A DNA stretch of 64,000 bases from Bacillus sp. 165 (GTDB taxonomy: Bacteria; Bacillota; Bacilli; Bacillales; Bacillaceae_G), in contig NZ_JAGHKQ010000010.1 of assembly GCF_017742235.1 (NCBI RefSeq), positions 16,487 to 80,486 on the forward strand, read 5' to 3'. Positions within the stretch are counted from its first letter, which is position 1; each line of letters opens with the position of its first letter. Under the pieces are notes generated by a model, which worked only from the letters and a program-made list of their open reading frames with translations, was not told where the DNA came from and did no database searches. Below are positions 28,515 to 36,813 of this stretch, in pieces. A program made the position numbers and the translations under genes.

Positions 28515-28771
28515 GTATATGCAATGAAAGGAATATAGTAAGACTTATTTCCCTGTTTCAGAGAGCTGGTGGAAGGTGTGAACCAGTACATAGATAAGTA
28601 TGAAATTCAATCCTGGAGCATCTTTTTCAAAGTAAAGGGAGACCTTTATGAAGAATAAGACGGTCAAAAGATCGTTAACACAATTAAGAGGCAGACTATA
28701 TGTTTGCAATTAGGGTGGTACCGCGGTGTAAATCGTCCCTGTCATTTAGGACAGGGGCGATTTTTTTATTA
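28515..28771 (+). ncRNA. T-box riboswitch 2 (specifier probably UUC, Phe)
   Basis: Second T-box directly behind the first, with the same specifier loop GAAATTCA (TTC at 28606-28608), T-box AGGGTGGTACCGCGG (28712-28726), and terminator with arms around TCGTCCCTGTC / GACAGGGGCGA followed by seven T. A stretch of 44 bases from ATCCTGGAGC onward (28342-28385 and 28610-28653) is identical in both copies, so the duplication is fairly recent. Confidence 0.92.
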
Positions 28772-28854
28772 AGAAATACAAGAGTCTATAGTATGGAGAA
28801 TTCACTTTATTATTAATTATTTTATATATATTAATTTAAGAGGAGAGAGGAATT

Positions 28855-30222
28855 ATGGAATTACAAAAGAGGTTATTGCCACGTCATATCCGTTTAATGG
28901 CACTTGGAGGAGCAATTGGGACAGGGATATTTAAAGGCACTTCTGAAACTGTATCGATAGCAGGACCAGCTGTTATTTTTTCTTACTTGTTTGCAGGATT
29001 GCTCCTTCTTGTTGTGATGGGAGCAATTGCGGAGATGGCAATTGCATATCCAGGAATGAATATGAAAGGATTTATTCATAAAGCATTTGGAATGAATGTG
29101 TCTTTTGTTATTGGCTGGTTATATTGTTTTATGTGGTTAGTTGTTTGTATCATTGAAGTAATAGCGGCAGGAAGCTTTTTACAATATTGGTTTCCTTCTA
29201 TGTCTTTATGGTCTTTAAGCTTTATTTGTGCACTGTTTATTGCTGCAATCAATTTTATGAATGTGAAACATTATGGAGAGTTTGAATTCTGGTTTGCAGG
29301 AATTAAAATTACAATGATTGTTTTGTTTATTATTTTAGGTGCAGCTATATTACTCGGCGTCATTCCGAGTGATGGATCTGAATACGCGTCTAATTATGTA
29401 CAACATCAAGGATTCTTCCCGCATGGCTGGTCAGGAATATTTTCTGCGATGCTGATTGTCATTTTTTCTTATGGGGGTTCGGAGTTGATTGGTTTGACAT
29501 TAACAGAAACGGAAGGTGCAGAAAAAATACTGCCTAAAGTGATTAAAGGGGTGATTGGGAGGATTGTATTGTTTTACACTTTACCTATTCTCATCATCTG
29601 CGGATTAATTCCCTGGAATGAAATCAGCAGCCAAGCAAGCCCGTTTGTACAAGTATTAGGTGCAGTAGGATTACAAGGATCAGCACACATTATGAACTTC
29701 GTCCTCATCACGGCCGTGCTGTCTGCAGCCAATTCTGGTATCTATGGCTGTACTCGTATGTTGCATTCCTTGTCGATTGACAGAGAAGCGCCAAAAAGGT
29801 TTTCATATGTTTCTAAAAATGGTGTTCCATTATATAGTGTGATTTTCAGTACTATTGTTCTTATCGCAGGGACGTTTGTAGCGTACGTTTCACCAGACCG
29901 TGTTTTTGGATATTTGATGGCAATTCCGGGATTTACGGTATCAATAGTATGGATAAGTATATGTCTGGCACAATTGAAGCTTCGAAAGACTTATACAAAG
30001 GAAGCTCATTTTAAAGTGTGGGGATTTCCATACGTGACTTTATTTACTGCAATAGCCTTAAGTGTGAGCTGTGTAGTATTTACTTTCAGTGAGGAGAACC
30101 GAGTAAGTATTTTTATTTGCTTAGGTATTGTGATTCTGTTGACTGTGTGCTCTGTTTTTGCAGGAAAAAAAGTAGTACTGACAGAGGAGAATACTATATT
30201 AAAGAGCAAGGTTCAAGGATAA
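28855..30222 (+). CDS. APC-family amino acid permease, T-box controlled
   Basis: Cytoplasmic-membrane amino-acid importer of 455 residues with about 12 helices. The first helix has the substrate-binding GGAIGTGIFKGTSE motif of the amino-acid transporter (AAT) subgroup, which includes AroP, PheP, LysP and ProY-type carriers. AGAGGAGAGAGG precedes the ATG. The tandem T-boxes with UUC specifiers suggest it imports phenylalanine or aromatic amino acids when tRNA-Phe is uncharged. Family assignment is firm; the substrate depends on the reading of the specifier. Confidence 0.92.
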   Translation: MELQKRLLPRHIRLMALGGAIGTGIFKGTSETVSIAGPAVIFSYLFAGLLLLVVMGAIAEMAIAYPGMNMKGFIHKAFGMNVSFVIGWLYCFMWLVVCIIEVIAAGSFLQYWFPSMSLWSLSFICALFIAAINFMNVKHYGEFEFWFAGIKITMIVLFIILGAAILLGVIPSDGSEYASNYVQHQGFFPHGWSGIFSAMLIVIFSYGGSELIGLTLTETEGAEKILPKVIKGVIGRIVLFYTLPILIICGLIPWNEISSQASPFVQVLGAVGLQGSAHIMNFVLITAVLSAANSGIYGCTRMLHSLSIDREAPKRFSYVSKNGVPLYSVIFSTIVLIAGTFVAYVSPDRVFGYLMAIPGFTVSIVWISICLAQLKLRKTYTKEAHFKVWGFPYVTLFTAIALSVSCVVFTFSEENRVSIFICLGIVILLTVCSVFAGKKVVLTEENTILKSKVQG

Positions 30223-30263
30223 GCGCAGCATAATGAGAATAGAGTCGTTAATAAAATAATACA

Positions 30264-30308
30264 GATAAAAGAAAGAGTACTCCTATTGGAGTGCTCTTTC
30301 TTTTATCT
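30264..30308 (+). terminator. Terminator after the amino acid permease
   Basis: Arms of 20 bases (30264-30283 and 30288-30307) with one G-U type mismatch, containing AAAAGAAAGAG and CTCTTTCTTTT. Confidence 0.88.
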
Positions 30309-30611
30309 GCCGGACATCTATAACAGTGATAATAATCTTTCATTTGTTCAGAGGAATCTTCAATTGAAGTTGATACATCTTGAGTTATAATGCTGTATCC
30401 TATTAAAAATTCTAAAGTTAGAATGCATGAAAATAGACTTGCTAAAACTGATTGATTTTTACCCCAAGTTTTCCTTTTCAGTGAAGATTAATCCCTATTC
30501 TATGAAAGTACACTGTTCTTGGCATGTTACCTCTCATTTACTCCCTTATTGCAAGGAAGTAAAAATAAAGGGAAAAGAAAAAATAGTTACATCCTATATT
30601 AATGGAAGTTT
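30309..30611. other. Intergenic stretch, no gene supported
   Basis: An 81-codon frame at 30427 runs into the msrA gene on the opposite strand, has no ribosome site and looks like chance. No hairpin for msrA termination was seen. Confidence 0.5.
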
Positions 30612-31142
30612 TTATTCCCAATTTTCTTTAATAAAGTCATCTCTTCCAGATTCTTTGCGCTCATTTGCGTAGTGCTCAGGGTTTTTTTTGTAAAAATGCT
30701 GATGATATTCCTCCGCAGGATAAAACTGTGCTGCAGAAAGAATTTCAGTTACAACCGGCTTTTGAAAACGGCCGCTTGCAGCCAATTGATCTTTAGATTG
30801 TTCAGCCAGCTGTTTTTGCTCTTCTGTATGATAGAAAATCGCCGTACGGTATTGAGGACCACGGTCGAAAAATTGCCCGCCATCATCCGTTGGATCAATT
30901 TGAGGCCAGTAAAGATCCAGTAATTTTTGATAAGGGAAAACGATTGGATCAAAGGTAATCTGTACTACCTCATAATGTCCGGTCGTTCCTGTTTTTACTT
31001 GCTCGTATGTTGGATTTTCTACGTGTCCTCCTGCATAGCCGGAAATGACACTATAAATGCCAGGCTGTTCGTCAAATGGCTTAACCATACACCAAAAACA
31101 ACCCCCAGCAAACATTGCTTTTTCCACATTCCTTTGTTTCAT
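30612..31142 (-). CDS. msrA: Peptide methionine-S-sulfoxide reductase MsrA
   Basis: Repairs oxidised methionine in proteins. The active-site motif GGCFWC is at residues 13-18 (Cys15 nucleophile); also seen are [16 protein letters not shown] and [23 protein letters not shown], all diagnostic. There are 176 residues from ATG at 31142, which has AAAGGAG ahead; the longer frame to 31220 lacks support. No msrB is fused or adjacent. It stands alone, divergent from the export operon. Confidence 0.94.
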   Translation of the reverse strand: MKQRNVEKAMFAGGCFWCMVKPFDEQPGIYSVISGYAGGHVENPTYEQVKTGTTGHYEVVQITFDPIVFPYQKLLDLYWPQIDPTDDGGQFFDRGPQYRTAIFYHTEEQKQLAEQSKDQLAASGRFQKPVVTEILSAAQFYPAEEYHQHFYKKNPEHYANERKESGRDDFIKENWE

Positions 31143-31326
31143 TCTGCTATTTGCTCCTTTCAAAGGTAAACCGTATATAATGGTTTGCCTTATTATATAC
31201 TTTCTTTTTGTTATAACCAATTAATTTGTTTACAGGGGAATAGCTTTCTATTTAGTAAAGCTTCTCCTATTGTTTTCTTCTTTATTAATTAGAATATTAT
31301 TCATTTGGTACTTGCAATTAAGTTTT

Positions 31327-31358
31327 TTAAGGAAAAATTAAGGAACAAAATTCATAAT
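31327..31358 (+). promoter_or_regulatory. Direct-repeat promoter element shared with 25051-25082
   Basis: TTAAGGAAAAATTAAG with TTAAG motifs at 31327 and 31338, a further TTAAG at 31318, and CATAAT at 31353. Spacing is identical to that in front of the PepSY-type gene. Likely binding site of the OmpR-type regulator encoded at the end of this operon. Confidence 0.6.
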
Positions 31359-31391
31359 GAGCTTATCAAAAAGAAACAAGGAGGAATACAG

Positions 31392-31616
31392 ATGGAATCA
31401 ACTAAACAAAATTTAATAAAAATTTTACTCATTATCAATTTGGCAATAAGCACATGTGCAGCTATCGGAGTAGGATATGTGGCTTACAAACAGAATGAAA
31501 CACCAAACTTTTCAAATATGGGTCAAAGAGGGAATGGACAGATGATGCCAGGTAATGGCCGATTCCAGTCGGGAGACAATCCATCAGATCAAACTCAATC
31601 GAATCAAGCTCAATAA
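31392..31616 (+). CDS. Small single-pass membrane protein, first gene of export operon
   Basis: Seventy-four residues: short basic N-terminus, one membrane helix (about 10-33, ending VGYVAYKQ), then an outside tail rich in Asn, Gly, Met and Gln (MGQRGNGQMMPGNGRF). The ATG at 31392 follows AAGGAGGA; the in-frame ATG at 31305 lies upstream of the promoter element. It is 19 bases before the adaptor gene. Not a recognised family. Composition resembles the tail of the adaptor and the loop of the PepSY-type protein at 25148. Confidence 0.7.
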   Translation: MESTKQNLIKILLIINLAISTCAAIGVGYVAYKQNETPNFSNMGQRGNGQMMPGNGRFQSGDNPSDQTQSNQAQ

Positions 31617-31635
31617 TTGAAAGGAGGATAACATC

Positions 31636-32865
31636 TTGAAAAAGTGGATAACGATTTCGATAATTGTTGTTGTAATCGGAGGGGCAGGCGGTTGGTTTTT
31701 TGTAGGAAAAAAAGATCAGGTTCAAAACGTTGCAGCTGCAGTCCAAACAACAACAGTTAAAAAAGGAAAATTAGAGGTCGCAGTCAGTGGTTCTGGATCG
31801 GTAACAGCTATTACAGATCAAGATATAACAGCTGCTAATACAATTCTTCTTGTAGATAGTGTAAGTGTAGCAACAGGAGATACAGTAGATAAAGGAGACA
31901 CGCTTATAACATTTAAGAATGGTGATGTTATAACAGCGCCATATGACGGAGAAATTACAGCAGTTAATGTAAAAAGCGGAAGTGGAGCTTCTAATGGAAA
32001 AGTCCTTCTTCGTATCGAAAATGAAGATGGAATCACATCACCTGTAACAAAAGGAGACAGCGGGGAAAGTGCTGATAAAAGCAGCAGTACGAGTGGAAGC
32101 GGCTTAACGGTAGATACTGTGAGTGTAAAAGAAGGTGCTGATGTAGCAGCAGGTGCAACTCTTGTAACCTTCACAGATGGAAGCATCCTACAAGCTCCAG
32201 TTGCCGGTACTGTTACAAGCCTTGATGTGGTAAGCGGAGACTCTGTGCAAAGCTCAGCGACAGTTGCTCATATAACAGATTACAGTAAATTACAAACAAC
32301 AATTAGTGTTGATGAATTAGATATTACAAAGGTACAAGATGGACAGAAGGTAACCATCACAGCAAGTGCATTTAAAGATGAAACGTTTGAAGGAACAGTA
32401 ACCAAAGTAGCGACAGAAGGAACAGCATCAAATGGAGTATCTAATTTCGATGTAACTGTACAAATCACAGATCCAAAAAGCTTGAAAATTGGTATGTCAA
32501 CAGAGGCAAGTATTTTAATAGAAAGCAAAGATGACGCAGTATATGTACCAATAGAAGCGGTTTATAAAAGCGGAGATGAAAAATATGTACTCGTTCCTGT
32601 GTCTTCGGATGATTCCGCACAATCAACAAAAAAAGTAACCGTAGAAACGGGTATTTCTAATGATACAAGTGTCGAAATTACAAGCGGTGTGACAGAAGGA
32701 GAAGCAGTTGAAATACCGAGAGTCCAGTCGAGCAATAATTCCTCCCAAGGGAGAATGATGCAAGGAGAATTTGGCGGATTCAACGGTGGAAATAGAATGG
32801 GCGGACAGCAGCCGTCATTTCCAGGTGGAGGAGCTCCATCAGGCGGCAGACAAGGAGGGAATTGA
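31636..32865 (+). CDS. HlyD/MacA-type membrane fusion (adaptor) protein
   Basis: Membrane-anchored adaptor of 409 residues for a MacB-like ABC exporter (YknX type). One N-terminal helix (about 5-25), followed by two lipoyl-like half motifs around 75-125 and 150-215 (VKSGSGASNGKVLLRIENED and APVAGTVTSLDVVSGDSV) and beta-barrel domains (about 220-350). The tail from 365 is Gly/Met/Asn/Gln-rich (GRMMQGEFGGFNGGNRMGG). TTG start eight bases after AAGGAGG. In a Gram-positive cell it would sit on the outer face of the membrane and work with the ATPase and permease that follow. Confidence 0.88.
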   Translation: MKKWITISIIVVVIGGAGGWFFVGKKDQVQNVAAAVQTTTVKKGKLEVAVSGSGSVTAITDQDITAANTILLVDSVSVATGDTVDKGDTLITFKNGDVITAPYDGEITAVNVKSGSGASNGKVLLRIENEDGITSPVTKGDSGESADKSSSTSGSGLTVDTVSVKEGADVAAGATLVTFTDGSILQAPVAGTVTSLDVVSGDSVQSSATVAHITDYSKLQTTISVDELDITKVQDGQKVTITASAFKDETFEGTVTKVATEGTASNGVSNFDVTVQITDPKSLKIGMSTEASILIESKDDAVYVPIEAVYKSGDEKYVLVPVSSDDSAQSTKKVTVETGISNDTSVEITSGVTEGEAVEIPRVQSSNNSSQGRMMQGEFGGFNGGNRMGGQQPSFPGGGAPSGGRQGGN

Positions 32866-33593
32866 TGAATATGACAGAGTCAATTATTCAAATTAACTCC
32901 ATGACGAAAAAGTATGAGCTTGGCGGGGAAACAGTAATGGCTCTTAAGGATATTTCCCTCACTATTCAACAAGGGGATTTTATTTCTATCATAGGTCCAT
33001 CAGGTTCTGGAAAGTCAACATTTATGAATATGATTGGATGTTTAGATCGCCCAGATACAGGAGAGTACTTGCTGGATGGTGAACAGGTAGGGAAGATGAA
33101 AAGCTCACAGCTTGCAGTGATTCGAAATGAAAAAATAGGATTTATTTTTCAAAACTTTAACCTAATACCGAAGCTATCAGCAGCTGAGAATGTAGAGCTT
33201 CCTCTTATATACAGAGGAATGAAAACAACAGAAAGAAGAAAAGTTGCTTTAGAGGCTTTAGAAAAAGTAGGACTAGCGGATCGGGCAAATCATTTGCCAA
33301 CCCAATTGTCTGGAGGACAGCAGCAGCGTGTCGCAATTGCGCGCGCTTTGGCTGGAAATCCGCCTATTTTACTGGCAGATGAGCCAACAGGTGCGTTAGA
33401 CAGCAAAACAAGTACAGAAATTTTAAAAATTATACATTCTTTGAATGAGCAGGGACATACCATTATTCTCATTACTCATGATTTAGAGGTAGCCAAACAA
33501 GCAAACCGTATAGTTCATATACACGATGGACAACTGTATGAGAGTGGGGGTGGGTGGTTTGCAGACTATAAAAATGGCACTGAAGAGCATTAA
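32865..33593 (+). CDS. MacB/YknY-type ABC transporter ATPase
   Basis: ATP-binding subunit of 242 residues: Walker A GPSGSGKST, signature LSGGQQQR, Walker B ILLADEPTGALD and the switch His in LITHD. This LolD/MacB-type ATPase powers mechanotransmission by FtsX-like permeases. The ATG at 32865 shares one base with the adaptor stop and lies six bases after AAGGAGG; an in-frame TTG three bases earlier is less likely. Confidence 0.94.
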   Translation: MNMTESIIQINSMTKKYELGGETVMALKDISLTIQQGDFISIIGPSGSGKSTFMNMIGCLDRPDTGEYLLDGEQVGKMKSSQLAVIRNEKIGFIFQNFNLIPKLSAAENVELPLIYRGMKTTERRKVALEALEKVGLADRANHLPTQLSGGQQQRVAIARALAGNPPILLADEPTGALDSKTSTEILKIIHSLNEQGHTIILITHDLEVAKQANRIVHIHDGQLYESGGGWFADYKNGTEEH

Positions 33594-34713
33594 AGGAAAC
33601 AAAATAAGAGCAATTCTGACGATGCTCGGTATTATTATCGGTGTAGCGTCTGTTATTGTCATGGTTGCGATAGGACAGGGATCTACAAAAGAAGTACAGG
33701 ATCAAATCGGCAGTTTAGGTACGGATGTTTTAACCGTAAGAATCACAGGTTCGGATGTTACCTTTAAGGAAAAGGATACAAAACAGATTCAGGATGTTGA
33801 CGGAGTAGAAGGAATTGCTCCAACTGTGTCAGGAAGAGTAACCGTAAAAAATGGGCAAACGAATTCACAAGTATCAATGACAGGAACAATAGCTTCTTAT
33901 TTACATGTCCGTAATTTAGAGCTTCAATCTGGACGTTTCCTGGCAGATTTAGATAATGATAATCACTCAAAAGTGGCAGTGCTTGGTTCTGATACTGCAC
34001 AAACACTATTTGGATTAGGTGATCCGGTCGGCGAATCTGTACAGGTAAATGGAACGTCTTATAAAGTTATTGGGGTTCTGAAATCTGTAGGTAGTTCATT
34101 AGGGACAAGCGGAGACAGCACAATTCTTGTTCCGCTTAGCACCGGGCAGCGTCTAGCTTCTACTACAAACATAGAATCAGTATATGTAAAGATAGAAAAT
34201 GAAGATATGGTCAATTTCATATCACGCCGTATTGAACAAGCAATGTATACAATTATTGGTGATGCTGATAATTATAGTGTATCTAGTCCACAAGATCTGA
34301 TGGAGACGGCAGCGTCTGTCAATAAAACATTGACCTTAATGCTAGGTGGGAGTGCAGCTATTTCTCTTGTTGTAGGCGGTATCGGTATTATGAATATTAT
34401 GCTTGTATCAGTTTCAGAACGGACTAAAGAAATTGGTATTAGAAAAGCAATTGGAGCTAAACGCGGAAATATCCTGCTTCAGTTTCTCATTGAAGCAATT
34501 GTTTTAAGCTCACTTGGAGGAATCATTGGAATTGGAATTGGAATAATAAGTGCTCAAATATTTACTGTAGCAACGGGAACAACTATAGCTTATTCTGTGC
34601 CTGTTATATTGTCATCGTTTGCATTCTCTTTATTGGTTGGAGTTATATTTGGTGTATTTCCAGCGAATAAAGCCTCTAAACTGGATCCAATTCAAGCTCT
34701 TCGATATGAATAG
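33559..34713 (+). CDS. MacB/YknZ-type FtsX-family ABC permease
   Basis: Permease with one N-terminal helix, a large outside MacB-type periplasmic core domain (about 50-265) and three C-terminal helices; the TKEIGIRKAIGAKRGNILLQFLIEA coupling segment is diagnostic. The start is uncertain: TTG at 33559 gives LQTIKMALKSI, which fits the family, follows a GGGGGTGGG sequence and overlaps the ATPase gene by 35 bases; ATG at 33574 is the alternative. Probably exports a peptide, lipid or toxic compound. The related YknWXYZ system of Bacillus subtilis protects against the SdpC toxin. Confidence 0.9.
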   Translation: MQTIKMALKSIKGNKIRAILTMLGIIIGVASVIVMVAIGQGSTKEVQDQIGSLGTDVLTVRITGSDVTFKEKDTKQIQDVDGVEGIAPTVSGRVTVKNGQTNSQVSMTGTIASYLHVRNLELQSGRFLADLDNDNHSKVAVLGSDTAQTLFGLGDPVGESVQVNGTSYKVIGVLKSVGSSLGTSGDSTILVPLSTGQRLASTTNIESVYVKIENEDMVNFISRRIEQAMYTIIGDADNYSVSSPQDLMETAASVNKTLTLMLGGSAAISLVVGGIGIMNIMLVSVSERTKEIGIRKAIGAKRGNILLQFLIEAIVLSSLGGIIGIGIGIISAQIFTVATGTTIAYSVPVILSSFAFSLLVGVIFGVFPANKASKLDPIQALRYE

Positions 34714-34780
34714 AGCAAAACAAAGCGATCGCGTGCTGCGGGCGCTTTGTTTCGTTATTATATAGTAAAGGGGTGGTGTA

Positions 34781-35452
34781 ATGCGTATATTGGTTGTCGA
34801 AGATAATATATCTTTATTGCAGTCCATTAAACAAATTTTATCTGAAGAGTTTGAAGTAGATTGTGCAGAAAATGGAGAAGAAGGCTTGTTTATGGCGTTG
34901 CAAAATATTTATGACCTTATTGTCCTAGATGTTATGCTACCGGAAATGGATGGCTTTACAGTTATACAAAACATACGAAATGAACAAATACAAACGCCTG
35001 TTTTATTTTTGACAGCTAAGGATTCGTTAGAAGATCGAGTAAGAGGCTTGGATTTTGGCGGAGATGATTATTTGACGAAGCCGTTTCAAGCACCTGAACT
35101 ACATGCGCGAATCCGAGCACTGCTAAGGCGAAGTGGAAGCTTAACGACAAATCAAACGATTCAATATCGTGGAATCGAGTTATTTGGAAAAGAAAAAGAT
35201 ATTGTAGTAGACGGCGAATCTGTAAAACTAACACTAAAACAGTATGAGATGCTTGAATATATGATTCAAAACAAGGGAGCTATTTTAACAAAGGAGCAGC
35301 TCTACGATCGTGTATGGGGATTTGACTCTGATACGACTATAGGGATTATAGAAGTATTTGTTCATCAGCTACGGAAAAAAATAGAACCCTTTGGTTATCA
35401 TAAGGATATTCAGACAGTACGAGGTATAGGATACATGCTGAAAGAGCAATAG
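34781..35452 (+). CDS. OmpR-family response regulator
   Basis: Receiver domain (1-115) with Asp50 as phosphorylation site in LIVLDVMLPEMDG and the KPF motif, then an OmpR winged helix (about 125-220; LKQYEMLEYMIQNKG, QTVRGIGYML). ATG follows AAGGGGTGG. Cotranscribed with the ABC export genes 68 bases upstream and with the kinase 12 bases downstream. Probably binds the 11-base direct repeats at 31327 and 25051. Confidence 0.94.
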   Translation: MRILVVEDNISLLQSIKQILSEEFEVDCAENGEEGLFMALQNIYDLIVLDVMLPEMDGFTVIQNIRNEQIQTPVLFLTAKDSLEDRVRGLDFGGDDYLTKPFQAPELHARIRALLRRSGSLTTNQTIQYRGIELFGKEKDIVVDGESVKLTLKQYEMLEYMIQNKGAILTKEQLYDRVWGFDSDTTIGIIEVFVHQLRKKIEPFGYHKDIQTVRGIGYMLKEQ

Positions 35453-35463
35453 GAGAGAAAACT

Positions 35464-36705
35464 ATGTTTCAACGGACTCGTATTAGACTTACTATTTTAA
35501 ACTCGTTAGTTTTTATCGTACTGATTGGCATTTTAGCAACCGTTATTTATTCGTATGCCCAGTCTCGTTTAGATTATGATGTGAATAAGGACTTATATGA
35601 AGCGGTACAACGAATTCAGCAAGATAAGGGGGGATTGCCAAGAGGACCAAGGGATCCGCGTATTGTTGTGTTGATTTGGAACAAAAACGATGAAATGCTT
35701 ACTGTGAATGAGGATTCAAGTGTTTTTACCGATAATCCAGAGGCATTTCGTCCTAAGGACCTAAATAAACTGCAAGATATACAAGCCGAAGGGTTTTACT
35801 TTAGAGCAATTTCAATGAAGGGATATAAAACAACATCAGTACGTGGATATATTGAATCAGAAGAAATAACAATACAGCTTGTGCGAAACATTACATCTGA
35901 GCAAAGTATGCTTCAGACGTTGTTATTAATCTTAATTGTTGGTAGCAGCGTTGGCAGTGTTTGTGCGGTTGGGATAGGCTTCTTTTTAGCTGGGAGAGCA
36001 CTTATTCCAATTAAAGAAGCGTGGCAAAAACAGCAGGAGTTTGTGTCTGATGCTTCTCACGAATTACGAACTCCTTTAGCTGTAATTCAAGCTAAAACAG
36101 ATTTATTATGGCGTGCCCCTACCGCTACCATACAGGATAAGGCAGTAGACATCTCTGCTATATCTAAAGAGTGTCGCCGCTTATCTAAACTAGTTTCTAG
36201 TTTATTAACATTAGCTCGTTCCGACTCTAATCAGTTGGAGATGGAAAAGGAAGAGTTTTCGCTGAGCAACTTGTTACAGGAAATGGAGGAGCATTATTCT
36301 GAAATTGCTGTATATCAAGAGAAAATCTTGGAACTAGATGTAGCTTCTTCGGTTTCCTTTATGGGGGATAAAGAGAGAATATATCAGTTGCTTGTTATTT
36401 TATTAGATAATGCTCTTAAGTACACACAAGAAGGGGGAAGGATTGTTGTCTCTTGCTTCCAGACACTTCATACTGTTGTTATAAAAGTGCAAGATAACGG
36501 TATTGGAATAGAGGAAGAACATATCTCAAAGGTGTTTGATCGTTTTTATCAAGTAGACAAGTCACGCATGGCAGAAAGCGGCGCGGGATTGGGACTTGCC
36601 ATTGCCAAGTGGATTATTGATAAGCATCATGGAAAAGTAAAAATAGATAGTAAGCTTGGAAAGGGAACATGTTTTGAAATCACTTTTCCAAAAAATCAAA
36701 AATAA
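35464..36705 (+). CDS. Membrane sensor histidine kinase
   Basis: Protein of 413 residues. Two membrane helices (about 10-32 and 150-178) enclose an outside sensor region of roughly 115 residues with a basic-proline stretch (LPRGPRDPR). There is no recognisable HAMP domain: helix 2 runs almost directly into the dimerisation helix with His199 in SDASHELRTPLAV. The HATPase domain has the N box (LLDNALKY) and G boxes (DNGIGI, GAGLGLAI). It forms a two-component system with the gene before it. Signal unknown. Confidence 0.93.
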   Translation: MFQRTRIRLTILNSLVFIVLIGILATVIYSYAQSRLDYDVNKDLYEAVQRIQQDKGGLPRGPRDPRIVVLIWNKNDEMLTVNEDSSVFTDNPEAFRPKDLNKLQDIQAEGFYFRAISMKGYKTTSVRGYIESEEITIQLVRNITSEQSMLQTLLLILIVGSSVGSVCAVGIGFFLAGRALIPIKEAWQKQQEFVSDASHELRTPLAVIQAKTDLLWRAPTATIQDKAVDISAISKECRRLSKLVSSLLTLARSDSNQLEMEKEEFSLSNLLQEMEEHYSEIAVYQEKILELDVASSVSFMGDKERIYQLLVILLDNALKYTQEGGRIVVSCFQTLHTVVIKVQDNGIGIEEEHISKVFDRFYQVDKSRMAESGAGLGLAIAKWIIDKHHGKVKIDSKLGKGTCFEITFPKNQK

Positions 36706-36757
36706 TTATTTATTTTTGTAGAGAATTAAATGGCTGCATAATGAAGCTTAAGGGAGA

Positions 36758-36796
36758 AATGACGTGCAAACTGAAAAAGGTTAGCACGTCATTTTT
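36758..36796. terminator. Terminator of the export/two-component operon
   Basis: Stem AAATGACGTGC / GCACGTCATTT with T run, between the convergent kinase and pncB genes. Confidence 0.85.
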
Positions 36797-36813
36797 GTAA
36801 TATAATGGATTAT

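Noticed and set aside
30427..30672. 81-codon plus-strand frame entering msrA
   Set aside because: No ribosome site, overlaps the end of a firm gene on the other strand.
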